Part shown: positions 47,258 to 58,399 of the stretch, one piece after another
How positions within the stretch are numbered: the first letter of the stretch is position 1
Layout of the letters: the number at the start of each line of letters is the position of its first letter
Source of the DNA: Ustilaginoidea virens
Taxonomy: Eukaryota; Ascomycota; Sordariomycetes; Hypocreales; Clavicipitaceae
Length of the DNA stretch: 64,000 nucleotides
Assembly: GCF_000687475.1 (NCBI RefSeq)
Contig: NC_057316.1
Coordinates: forward strand, 1,612,001-1,676,000
Reading direction: 5' to 3'
Translations under genes and position numbers: made by a program
Notes under the pieces: generated by a model
What the model was told of the DNA's origin: nothing
Databases searched by the model: none
What the model saw: the letters and a program-made list of their open reading frames with translations, nothing else

Positions 47258-47330
47258 TACCCCCCTTCTTTAGAAAAAATTTCACCCATTTCCGCAGCCC
47301 AAGTCTATAATATACCCCCCTTCTCCGAAA
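47258..47330 (-). repeat. Duplicated polypurine tract and LTR start in GypA-3
   Basis: The sequence taccccccttct, preceded by agcccaagtc(c/t)(g/a)taata, occurs twice, about 54 bp apart. One copy joins the true LTR; the other is an extra polypurine tract plus about 18 bp of LTR start placed inside the element, each followed by an A/T-rich gaaattttt-type stretch. Confidence 0.75.
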
Positions 47331-47553
47331 AAAAATTTTAACCGTTTCCATATCGGGGTTACTACAGAGTTCGCCCGGGTCTATTATATATCCGAATATC
47401 CCCCTATTTAGCCTTAAATGCCTCCTATACCATAGTATCCTTAAAGTTTTTAAGAGGTTCCCAAGTCGGCAAATTATATCCTATCTACTTTACTAATATA
47501 TTGCATTTCCCGCTATAGCCCCAAGCATTTCTTGCGGCTAATATCGCCTTAAT
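47331..47553 (-). pseudogene. GypA-3 chromodomain, C-terminal part
   Basis: Minus-strand end of pol: ILAARNAWGYSGKCNILVK, GYNLPT, EPLKNFKDTMV, FKAK, GDIRIYNRPG, as in GypA-2. It is split from its N-terminal part (54886-54905) by GypB-2 inside the domain. Confidence 0.85.
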
Positions 47554-47795
47554 TGTAAAGGACTGGCCCTAGGGCTACTGCGAATAGGCGCCGAATAAAT
47601 ATATTAAATAGACTAAGGAGGAAAGAGAGAGGGCCCGAATAGGGGCCTCTAAGTAGCCTATTTATACCCATATATAGCACGGGCCGAGTCCTTAGCGAGC
47701 CCTTATGACCCTATGCCGATACTCCTAAGGCTAGTCGCGGGCGTAGCCTGAGTCCTAGCCATATTATAGCGTAGGCGTAGCCCGAGCCTATAATA
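47554..47795 (-). repeat. GypB-2 3' LTR
   Basis: 242 bp, partner of 54644-54885. Contains the twin motif (gtcgcgggcgtagcctgag and agcgtaggcgtagcccgag on plus). Confidence 0.95.
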
Positions 47796-47797
47796 TA

Positions 47798-49598
47798 CCC
47801 CCCTTCTCCGCCTTAGAGTCGGAAAAATCGCCTTCTATTATTAATCAATCCTCCGCTAAGGACTAATTATATCGCCGATTACTATATCGCTATATCCTCA
47901 AATCCGTATATAGGCTAATTGCCGGGTATAGGAAGGATTCGTCTGTAACCGTAGTAAATATAGCTATACAACTAATAGGAGTCGTATAGTCATTAATTAG
48001 GAATAGTATAGTAGAAGCGTATAGAAGTTCGTTATCGCGCTGCTAGCTAGAGGTTAACCGATGCAGCTAGGAATATTATAAAAAAATTTTTGCTAGCTGC
48101 CGGCTGGAAATCTCCTTATAGTCTTTATTTTTCCTCGTTAGGGCTTTTTTCCTTCTTCCCTTCTTCTTATTAAGGCTATTAATAAGCATTAAAGGTCCCT
48201 ATTATTATAAGTTTTATCCCGTATTAAGCCTATATTGTATACTAATCGGTTGAAGTATTATTTCTATCCCGCTTGCATTAGTATTCCTTACTAAATTCTA
48301 TCTCTATTATAATTAGCTGCTAACTCCTTTCGTAGTAAGACCTAATCTAGCCTATTATAAAGCCTATTAGTAAGTCTTAAGTCCTTACCTCTATTGTAAG
48401 CATCTTGTACTAACCCTATTTAGAGCCTAAATATATCCTTATCTGCCGCTAGAAGTGCCCCTATTAGGGAGGGATCGAGCCCTATTCGTCCCTAAAAGCC
48501 ATACTATACCGCTAGCGATTATCTCCTAAAGGGGGACTCCTTAGATAAAGAGTATTAGTATATAAAGGATAAAGAGTTTTTATGTAATAGATATACTAAG
48601 CGTATATAATCGACTAGAGAATTGCCTATATATAAGTATTATAGGAGAGCTAAAGGGTATAAAAGCTACGCTAATTCTTATACATCCTACGTATAACTTA
48701 ATTAGTATCTTACAGGGAACCCTATACTATAATATATCTTATGCAGCTAGATTAAAATAGTAAAGGAGGGGAGGGCTATTATAGAGCCCACTTATCCTAA
48801 GATAGATATACAGAAAGCGTATACTGCTATCCTTACCCCTAAGTTTCAGGCTTTAAATAATTAATAGTATCGCGCTTTTACTGCCGAATAGGTAGCCCTT
48901 AGCGCCCTGCATTTAGCATTCGGGCTAAGAGATACTACTAGTATGGTTTCTGCCGTATCTATAGTATTAACGCCCTTGCGGCGCTAGGCTAGGTCTATTA
49001 TAGATCTCGCTTTTATTCTAAATATTATAAGGGAGATATAAGTAGAAGCCTGGGAATATTATACTAGGATGGAGCAGTATTAGGTTAGAGCTTAATATCC
49101 CTAACTGCCCCTGCCCCTATCTCGGCCTGCCCTCCCCATATATTACATAAGGGGGGAACTATTATACGATTAGGACGGCTAATATTATATAGAGGCTCTA
49201 CTGCCGCTAGCGTAAGGTTATCTAGTATAACCCCTATAGTAGTAGGCAGACCCCGCTCTATAGCCCCTTATGCCCTCGCTATCTTTATCGTAGCCGCCTC
49301 TATAGATACTATATTATCTAGCCCTATCTCATTAAGGGGTCTCATTATCTCTTAGTGCACCCCTATTATATTCGCCTTATAGTATCCCGCAGACTCTATT
49401 ATATTATAGATATATAGGGAACTATCCTTGTCTAATATACAGCCTATATATATGCCCTGCCCTATAAGGACCCTTGCTGCTACTAGCCTATATACCGCCG
49501 TAAGAGCAGGAGGAGGCTTAGGGAGATAAAAAGTGGCCTTAAGAAGGGGTATATTAGGGTTAAGCCTATATCGGCCCCAGTTTAGTTTATTATATTAT
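47798..49598 (-). pseudogene. GypB-2 extra coding-like region between pol and 3' LTR
   Basis: Counterpart of 38700-40788. In sense, the phase of pol reads an Arg/Gly-rich GRAGRDRGRG (about 49145-49115), then TAETILVVSLSPN and on to ALLAADKDIFRLQIGL-like text with TAA/TAG only at Gln/Trp-type positions; a neighbouring phase carries LNKKKGRRKKALTRKNKDYK (about 48170-48115), AKIFL and the end SDSKAEKGG against the polypurine tract. The last ~75 codons can be aligned with GypB-1. A plus-strand frame at 48460-49100 also looks protein-like, but is in mirror phase and not matched in GypB-1. Function unknown. Confidence 0.45.
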
Positions 49599-49599
49599 A

Positions 49600-49610
49600 T
49601 TTTTTTTTTT
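49600..49610 (-). repeat. A11 tract (sense) between pol and the extra region
   Basis: Eleven T on plus, i.e. eleven A in sense, about 120 bp after the end of the chromodomain. Counterpart of the A12 tract at 38686-38697. Confidence 0.85.
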
Positions 49611-49639
49611 AGGCGTATTTTTATTATTTTATTTTATTT

Positions 49640-52600
49640 TTTAGTAGTAGTAGGCATTCGGTATTATTTACCGGTCTAATAGACCCTATTTCGGGACCTA
49701 GCTAGGCCTATTATAAGTCCTAATATCCCCCTATTTAGCCTTAAATATTTCCCATATAGTAATATCCTTAAAGTTTTCTAAGGGTTCTTATATCGGTAAA
49801 TCGTACCCTTTCTACTTTATAAATATATTATATTTCTATTCTTAACCCTATATATTCTTCGCTATAAGTATCTCCTTAACCTTATATTCTTTATATAGGT
49901 TTATAGAGTCTTAAGGGAGGATAAATAGGGGCCTAGGTTGTATATTAGTTATTACCTAATTAGGTAGTAGATCGGAAGCAGCCTATTCGATTAGGTTAAT
50001 ATAGAAAATTAGATAGATACCTTATAGGATATTAAGCTAGATATTAAGTAGTAATAAAATAGCAATAATAGTATATTTAGTAGAGACCTAATCGAGCTTT
50101 TTATATAGGCGGTTCGTTTTAATATTCTAGAGGTTTAACTATATCTAGTCGCTAACCTAAAAGCATTTAGCTAGGTATTATAAATGGTTAGTAGTATCTT
50201 ACTATTATTACTATATAAAGGCGATAGCAGCCTAGGCTAATTCCTATCCCTTTTTAAGGTTATTAAGAAAAAGAGCTATATACCCCTTTAGGATAATTAA
50301 GCTTAAGGTTATCTCTAGGGGTAAAGCGATAATTAGAATATTAAACCTATTAAGCAGCTAGTTTAGGCTAAACCCGATAATAGATAATATCTAGTTATTT
50401 AATGCGAGTTAATATACCGTAAGATAGTTTGGCTAATTATACTAATTAAAGGAAACTATAATATAGAGGACTGCTTATACCTTTTAGTTTATTTACTTTA
50501 TACCGCTATCGGTTTAGGGATAATATACTATAAAAAGAAGTTGCTTGGTCCCGACTGATTTATAAAGTATAGACTAAAATTAGCCTATTTAATCTAAACC
50601 TTAATTACTAATAATCTCCTTAGGAAAACTATAAAAGCGCTATTAGTACTATTAGAACCGCTCTATATAGTTTTCTACTTTTATTAAGTATATAGCTTTT
50701 AGCTAGATATATTTTGATAAGTAGTTTATTATTACTATAAGGAATCGCGGGTTGGATATATTATGGGTAGGAAGGTTAATTATAAAGTCAACCGATATTT
50801 ATAATTAAAAGCGGTTTACAATCGGTAGCGGTTATAGTAAGCCCTAACGCAATTAATAGCTTTTATGCACCCTATAGTATTAGTAATTCTAAATATATCT
50901 TGCTACCTTAGACGATATATTATTAAAGTAATAATCTTATTATAATAGTTAGAAGGTAGTGTTTTTCCCTAGGTAGCCTATAATAGGTGAGTTATAGCAA
51001 TATTAGATTACCATAGTAGTTAGGGGCTTAAATAATAGGAGCTATACCTATGCCCGGTAAAGGAGTATGCTATATGCATTTAGGGTATAGTTAGCAATTT
51101 ATTCTTATATTGCTACCTCTACTAGAAATTGTCGTTCCCTATTTGCGATTACTATCTATTAGGCCTAATATATATTATCTTTAGATATCGCTTAATCCTA
51201 GATAGTTTAGAGGTAGGAGTTAGTAAAGATATATAAACCATAGGGTAGGGTAGTCTTTAGGGCTAAAGTCGGTATCTTCTTACTTTTTATCTTATCTATA
51301 TCGAGTGCTAAAATAGATAGCGGTTTTAAGATCTAGCTGATTTATAGTTTTACCTTATCTACCTTTTATTCCCGCTAAGAAAGCGTATTAAGGTATTAGG
51401 CTTATAATCCAGGCCTATACTAAAGATAGAAGTTAAAGAGTATTAGAGTTTTAGCTTATTAGGCTTATCGCTTGGATATTTCTTATAGCTAGGCAAAATA
51501 TTCTAGATTCTTATAGTTAGTAAGGATAATAAAGGGGGAGGCTATTAAGTAGAATTCTACTAATTATACCTTAAGGCAAGAGATAACGGTAAAGAGTTCC
51601 TTATCGTATATAGTATAATTTCATTCTATATCTAATAAGCAAGCGGAATAGTATATAATAGGGTAGAGTATACTATCCTCTCTAATTTGCGATAAATAGC
51701 TACCAAATGCTATACTAAAGCTATCTACCTTAAGGACTGTCTCTTTATTAGGGTCCTATTAGGCAAAAACTAAAGACGATATAAAATACTATTTAAGCGC
51801 TTAGAATACCGCCTTTTTTTCGTCTAACTATTAGAATAAGACCCCTTTCTTTATTAACCTAACTAAAAGGTTAATAAGGCGGGAGAAGTCTAGGATAAAA
51901 TCGCGGTAAAAGTTAGTAAAACCGAGGAAACTATAAACGCCTTTTAATTTTATAGGTGCTTCCTAGTTCTAGATAGCCTTAATCTTTTTAGGATCTAAAT
52001 AGATTTCCTTTCCGGCCGTTATAATATATCTTAAGTATTAGACCTCTTTTACTATAAAGTTATATTTATTAAGATCTAAATTTAAGCCGGCCTTTTGTAA
52101 TTATTAAAGGACTTCTTTAATGCGCCCTATATAGTCCGCCCTTAATCCCCCGGTATAGATTAAAATATTATCGAGATAGGTAGTTATAAAATCTTCTAGC
52201 GTATTCCCTAAGGCCTTATTAATATATCTTTAAAAGGTTATAAGGGCCCTAGTCAGACTAAATAGTATAATAAGCTATTTAAATAGTCCGAATCGTATAC
52301 AGAATATAATTAAGTATTTATCGCCCTTTATAATATATATCTTATAGAATACTGCGTATATATTAACTTTAGTAAACTATTTTGCTTAGGAGAGGGATCG
52401 TAAGGTCTTTTTAATTAAAAGGAGGGGGTATTAGTTTTAGATTATAACCTTATTAAGGGCCTGATAATCGATATAAAATCGCTATCTACTATTCCCCTTC
52501 CTAGCTAATAGGATTAATACTACTATTAATAAGAAGCTTATTTAAATCTATCCTTTATCTATTAGGTTAATTATTTATCTCCGAATTTTAAGTAATTAAT

Positions 52601-53420
52601 CTCGTAGTATATTATATAATAGGCCCTAAGGTAAGTCTAGTTAGCTCCTATCTATAGTCTTTTTAAATCGGATATAATAGTCTAATATACCCTAATGCAA
52701 AGGGAGATTAGAAGCCTTTTTCTTATCGAAAAGATTAGCGAATTCCTATAATTCTATTAAAAATACCCGCGGCTTTTATAATCGTAAGGCAGAGTCTTAA
52801 TAAGGTAATAGTATAATATAGAGGATATATATTATTTCTTATAAGCTTATTGCTATAAAGGAAATCGACTGATCTCTAGAGTATTTCGCTTGCTTTAGTA
52901 TACTATAAAAGACTAAGCTAAGGATATTTACTATAGTTAGACCTTATCGTCTTCTTATCGATTCCTTAACGATAAAACTACCTATCGATCCAATCTTTAA
53001 TTAGTAATACTTCGCCTATAGTATAATATTATAATATTCTATCTAAAGCATCCTAAGGATAATATCGCATATAAGGCCTAGGATAATATAAAGTATAACT
53101 ATAGATGGCTATCTATCGATATCGATCGCTATATAGATAATATAGATAATAGAGGAATATATTACTTTATATTCTCCTAAACGGCTTTAAATATCTATTG
53201 CTATTCCGATTTCCCTATGTTATAATAGGCAGATAGGTTAGAAGCCTAACTATTATACTATTTTTTCGCTTATAGCGCTATAGTAGTTATATCCCGAGTC
53301 GATTAAGGTATTAATAAAGGTATAGGATTTATATAAGATTGGTATTAAAAAGGGGTATTTATCTATTTATTCTGCGATCTCCTCTAATTCCTTCTATAAT
53401 TAGGCTAGGGTCTATATATA
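49640..53420 (-). pseudogene. GypB-2 pol remnant with chromodomain
   Basis: Minus: protease near 53310-53260 with an intact active site TLIDSGYNYYSAISEK. RT about 52650-52000, catalytic box YLDN at 52178-52167. RNase H about 51950-51350. Integrase about 51050-50200 with the zinc site near 50990-50890. Chromodomain about 49900-49731: EYKVKEILIAKN, YNIFIKxKGYDLPIxEPLENF, FKAK, GDIRTYNRPS. Stops TAA/TAG throughout. Confidence 0.9.
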
Positions 53421-54589
53421 CGTCTTAAGCCCTCTAATAAGACTAAATTTAAAAGCTATTCTTTTTCTTAATCTTTATTACTACTTTTAACCTCTATAAT
53501 TTATAAGTTAAGCGAGGCTACTTTAGCTGTATTAGGTCGGATTACTAATAGTAGGTAATATATAAATATTTAATACTTAAGAGAGCTATACTAAAGGTAG
53601 AAGCCTTTTTTCCTATAATCTTTATATCGTTCTTTAGAGACCTATATCGCTTTAGGAGTGTATTAATTACCTTTTGAGTCTAGCTTATTAATGCCCGATA
53701 TTTATATATCGCCTTTAGAATCCTAAGCGTATATTAGTTAGGAATAGGCCGAGCCCGATTAGTAGTTAATAGTTAGGCTAGTCTCGATATTAATAGCAAT
53801 TTATTAGTAGTAATCTACTACTAAATAGTAATTATAATGGGAGACCCTAAGACCGATAATCTTATCAGCTATATAAGCGTTAAGTGCTAATCGGAGGTAT
53901 TTTAATTTAACTTCTTTAGGCTAATTAAGACCGCTAGTAAGTATAAGTTTTTCTTTAAATCGAATGAAAAAGGCAGCAAAAGGTTCCTTTAAGCTTTAGC
54001 ATAAAGAGTGCTTAAGCTTAATAATAGCGCGATCCTACTAATATAAGTCCTTAAAGAGATATTAGAGGTATTTGAAGAACCTTATTATATTATAATTATA
54101 AGCTATACCGTTCTTAAAGAAGGCTGCGACCTATAATTAGACTATAGACGAAAGGTTTTAAAAGATAAATATCTATTAGGTCTTCTCATCTCTAATAAAC
54201 TCTCTATCGACCTTAAGTTTATATTATATAAAAGTCCGCCAGGCTGTAAATATAGCCTTTTTGCTATTAAAGGGGTCCCCCATTAGGATCGGCTTATATT
54301 TTAGCTGGGTATCTTAAGCAGTAGGGAGGGGGGCGTTCTATTATACGATTAGAGCCGGTTGGATAGTATTTTAGGAGCTATTTAACTAGTTTGCGAGAAA
54401 GGTCTGTAGCGAGGCAGTAATAGCAGTAAAGTGCTGCGCATTAGTCTGCATCTGCGCCTCTATCTGCTGTAATCCTACTGCAAGCTACTCCACTCGGGTA
54501 TATATATTACGTCGGGGGTATTATAGCTTCGGGTTCTCTCTACTTAATTCCCTAGGTATGCTTATCTCGATATCTTATATAGCCTGCAT
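53420..54589 (-). pseudogene. GypB-2 gag remnant
   Basis: Start set at the ATG at 54589-54587, homologous to GypB-1 33757. One phase reads MQAI, stop, DIEISIPRELSRENPKL, then RVE, stop, LAVGLQQIEAQMQTNAQHF (a helical, coiled-coil-like segment, nearly free of RIP, about 54505-54440), PILMGDPFNSKKAIFTAWRT (Trp codon still TGG) and FIRDEKT. It then follows GypB-1 gag through FKEKLIL and SLTIN. About 10 stops in the first 150 codons. Confidence 0.85.
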
Positions 54590-54643
54590 TATTAGCTCTA
54601 TAATATGAGGTTATAATAGTAAGGCTGAGAGAGTCTATTTAAA

Positions 54644-54885
54644 TGTAAAGGACTGGCCCTAGGGCTACTGCGAATAGGCGTCGAATGAATATATTAAATA
54701 AACTAAGGAGGAAAGAGAGAGGGCCCGAATAGGGGCCTCTAAATAGCCTATTTATGCCCATATATAGCACGGGCCGAGTTTTTAGCGAGCCCTCGTAACC
54801 CCGTGCCGATACTCCTAAGGCTAGTCGCGGGCGCAGCCCAAGTCCTAGCCATATTATAGCGCGGGCGTAGCCCGAGCCTGTAATA
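54644..54885 (-). repeat. GypB-2 5' LTR
   Basis: 242 bp, partner of 47554-47795; followed by duplication ttaat. ORF 54639-54935 on minus runs across the LTR boundary and is spurious. Confidence 0.95.
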
Positions 54886-57564
54886 TTAATCTTAAATTCT
54901 TTATGCGGGGTATTAGAATCCTCTAGTAAAACCAATATAAGACCGGGCCTAATATCGGTAAATACTTAGCTTAGCAATAGGTCGGAGGCGGCCTATTTGA
55001 TAAGATCGATATAAAAAACCGGATAGATACCATTAGGGATATCGAGTTAAATATTAAATAGGGATAGAACGGCTATAATAATATACTTTATAGAGACCTA
55101 ATCGAGTTTTTTATAGGGCTAATTAATCTTAATATTTTATAGGCTAAGCTAGATTTAGTCCCTAACCTAATAGCATTCCGCTAGGCATTAGGAACGATTT
55201 ATTGCGTCCTACTGCCTTTACTAGGTAAATATAATAGCAGCCTAGGCGAGTTCTCCCCCTTTCTATATAATAGCTAGGAAATACATTGCCTGCCCTTTAG
55301 GGGTTATAGAGCTTAATAAGATATTAGGGGAAAAGGCTATAATAAGAGAATCAAAGCTATTTAAGAGATAGTTCGGGCTATACCTAGTAATAAAGGAGGT
55401 ATAATTATTTAGAGTATATTAGCAAATTGTAAGGTATTAAAGCTAATTGTATTAATTGAATATTACCTTAATATATAGGATAGCCTAGACCTCCTAGTTT
55501 ATATACTCTATATTACTATCGGTCTAAAGGTAGTATATAATTAAAAAGAGTTATTTAATCCCGATAGCCTTATATAATGTTATCTAGAAGTAGCTTACCT
55601 AATTTAAGCCCTTATCGCTAATAATCTAGGTAGGGAATCTATAGTACCGCTACTAATAGTCTAGGAAATATTCCGTATAATCCTCCGCTTATATTAAGTA
55701 TATCGCCTTAAGTTAGACATACTTCAATAAGCAGTTAGTAATAACCATTAGGTAGTACGGATCGGAATTAGTATAGGCCGGAAGGTCTATTATAAAGTCT
55801 ATTGAGATTTATAACTAAAAGCGATTAAAGATCGATAGAGACTAAAATAGGCCCTATTGCAATTGACGGCTCTTATACGCCCCGCGGTATTAGTAATTCT
55901 AAATAAACTAAGCTACCTTAAACGATATATTATTAAAATAGTAGTCCTATCGGAGCAGTTAAAAGGTTATATTTTTCCCTAGGTGCCCTATAGTAGGGAA
56001 GTTATAGCATTATTAAATTACTATAGTTATTAGCGGCTTAAACGAAGGGAGCTAAATCTAGCCCTAATAAAGTAATACCCTATAAGCATTTAGGGCATAT
56101 TCTATAATCTATTCTTTAGTCTTTACCTCTGTAGGGAATTATTATTCTCTATTTACTATAGCCTTTTACTAGACCCGATATAATTCATCTTTAGCTATAG
56201 CCTAGTCCTAGAGCGCCTATAGATATACATTAGTAAAGATTTAGGGGCTATTAGGTAAAGAGACTCTAGTTAATAAAGCTACTATTAGTATATCCTCTAT
56301 TAGGTCTGTCTCTATAGTAGAGATAGATAGTAGTCAAAAGATTTAGCTAAACCTTAGTGCTATACTATCTACCTTTTACTCCTATCGCAAGAATGCATTA
56401 GGATATTAGGCCTATAAGCCGGGCCGGTACTAAAGGTAAAAGTTAAAGAGGGCTAGCATCTTAGCCTATTGCGCCTAGCATTCCAATATCTCCTTTAGTT
56501 AGGCGAAATACTTAAGGTTCTTATAGTCTATAAGAATCGTAAATAAAGCAGTAATAGAGCAGAGTTTAATAGACTATACTTTAAAGCATAAGATAATAAT
56601 AAGCAGCTCTTTATCGTAAATAGTATAATTCTATTCCGCTTTAGTAAACTATACCGAATAGTATATAATTAGGTAAAGCATCTTATCCTCCCTAATTTAA
56701 GAGAGGTAGCTACTAATAGTTATACTAAAGCTATCCGCCTTAAGGATTATTTCCTTTTTAGGGTCCTATTAGGCGAGGACTAGATATAAAATAAAGTATT
56801 ACTTAAGTGCTTAAAAGGCCTTTTCTTCTTCTTCTAGTTATTAAAAGGGAATACCCTTCCGAGTTAATTAGACTAATAACTTAACTAGGTAGGAGAAGTC
56901 TAAAATAAAATTACAGTAGAAATTCGTAAACCTTAGAAAGCTCTAAATACCCCTTAATTTTATAAGGGCTTCCTACTCCTAGATTACTTTAATCTTTTTA
57001 GGGTTTAGGCAGATCTCCTTTCCTACTATTACGATATAGCCTAGGTAATGTACCTCTTTTATAGTAAACTTATATTTATCTAGATTTAGGTTTAGGCTAG
57101 CATCTTATAGCCGCCTAAAGACCTTCCTTATGCAATCTATATACTCTTTCTATAAGCCCCTTATATAGACTAAGATATTATCTAAATAGGCTATAATAAA
57201 ATCTCCTAATATATCCCCTAACGCCCTATTTATATAGCATTAGAATATTATAAGGGCCCTAATTAGGCTAAAAGGGGTTATTAATTATTCAAAGAGGCTA
57301 AAGTATATCCAGAATACAATAAAATACTTATCGCTATTAGTAATATAGATCTTATAGAATGCGGCCTAGATATCTACCTTTATAAACCACTTCGCTTATA
57401 ATAGGGATTATAGCGTCTCCTTAATTAAGGGAAGGGGGTATTAGTCCTATATAGTAACCTTATTTAGGACCCAGTAATCTATACAAAAACGCTATCCCCT
57501 ATTTACTTTTTTTATAAATAGGATAAGCGCTGCAGCCGATAAAGAGCTTATATAAATCCAACCT
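54886..57564 (-). pseudogene. GypA-3 pol remnant (RT to chromodomain start)
   Basis: Minus: RT from 57564 (GFI, stop, ALYRLQRL-type start; IYI and KKVN blocks), catalytic box YLDN at 57188-57177, RNase H about 56950-56350, integrase about 56150-55250, then LEDSNTPHKEFKI as chromodomain entry at 54940-54886. Matches GypA-2 27590-30335 in order and spacing. Confidence 0.9.
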
Positions 57565-58279
57565 TGTTGCAAAATAGTGATTCAGAACACTGTTGGAAAT
57601 GTACTGGATACCGACAGTGGCGTACAAGGCGTTGCAGAATAAAACAAGAGCTGGTTAAAGATTTAAAGCGCACAAGAGGTTGACCAGAGCAAAGATGTCA
57701 GGGAAATCTGATTCTAATTGTTGATGACTATTCTAGCTAGAAAGAGGGAATTTTGGGCATATTTCTACCATCTTGAGAAAGTGGTTGAAAATAATGAAAA
57801 ACCGCAAAAATAGCGAAAAACCCGACGAAAAGTCGGTCTGCCCAACCGTGCCCAATATCCTACCCAGTGCATACCCAACCAAGCCCTAGTGGCTTATAGC
57901 GGTGTGCCGGATGCCCTATAACAGCCTGCCGTACGGGCCGGAAGCCCTATATTGGTCTGCCGTAAATGACCGGTGTAGCGGGTGACTGTATGTAGAAGGC
58001 CGAAAGTGCTGGTATTAGCAAGGTTTGCCCATTTGGTAATCCCGTAGAAATGCGCCGCCTGTTGTGGGCCCTGTGGCCCGCTGTGACCGGCCGCTGTGGC
58101 CGGCTGTGGGGCGCTGTGCCGGTGCCGTGACCGGCGCTGTGGCCCACTGTAATCGGCGTTGTAGGGCGCTATGCCCTACTATAGCGCCTGGTATAGCCAC
58201 CGCGATATCTCAACGTAGAGACATCGTACGGTAGCGAGACCAGTACCAAAATACAGCTAAAAAGGCGCTGATTTTAACA
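57565..58279 (-). repeat. CopC-1 3' LTR (715 bp, GC-rich)
   Basis: tgttgcaaaatag...attttaaca on plus; in sense TGTTAAAA...TTTGCAACA, perfect TGTT/AACA ends. It keeps a high density of CpA and TpG, in contrast to its surroundings. The partner LTR is outside the window, so the borders rest on the terminal motifs and the adjacent polypurine tract. Confidence 0.85.
58050..58190 (-). repeat. GC-rich degenerate tandem repeat in CopC-1 LTR
   Basis: Repeated gctgtg(g/a)ccgg-like 10-13-bp units: ccctgtggcccgctgtgacc, ggccgctgtggccggctgtg, ggcgctgtggccc and so on. Two overlapping minus ORFs here (57947-58200) are by-products of the absence of stops in GC-rich sequence. Confidence 0.8.
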
Positions 58280-58296
58280 CCCCCTCTGATTAGCAA
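58280..58296 (-). other. CopC-1 polypurine tract
   Basis: In sense gctaatcagagggggtg directly before the LTR start. Confidence 0.75.
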
Positions 58297-58399
58297 TATG
58301 GCTAATCCTAGCGTTAGAATAAAAGAAAGAAACCCTGTAAAAAATCAGAAAAAAAAGATGATGATGCTATAGGGATTGCAGCCCTAATAGCTGCCGAAA

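Larger units (their letters stand above)
47554..54885 (-). mobile_element. GypB-2, complete long Gypsy chromovirus
   Basis: 7.33 kb, minus strand. LTRs 47554-47795 and 54644-54885 (242 bp each). Target duplication ttaat at 47549-47553 and 54886-54890. Same plan as GypB-1, including about 1.8 kb between pol and the 3' LTR. LTRs differ from GypB-1 by more than RIP transitions, so it is another subfamily. Confidence 0.95.

Noticed and set aside
47065..47310. 81-codon ORF.
   Set aside because: Crosses the GypA-3 LTR boundary, antisense to the element.
48460..49100. Plus-strand, protein-like frame antisense to GypB-2.
   Set aside because: It is the mirror phase of the sense reading, contains about 10 stops, and GypB-1 shows no matching antisense frame.
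57947..58200. Two overlapping Arg/Pro/His-rich minus ORFs.
   Set aside because: They lie within the GC-rich tandem repeat of the CopC-1 LTR and show no coding signal apart from lack of stops.
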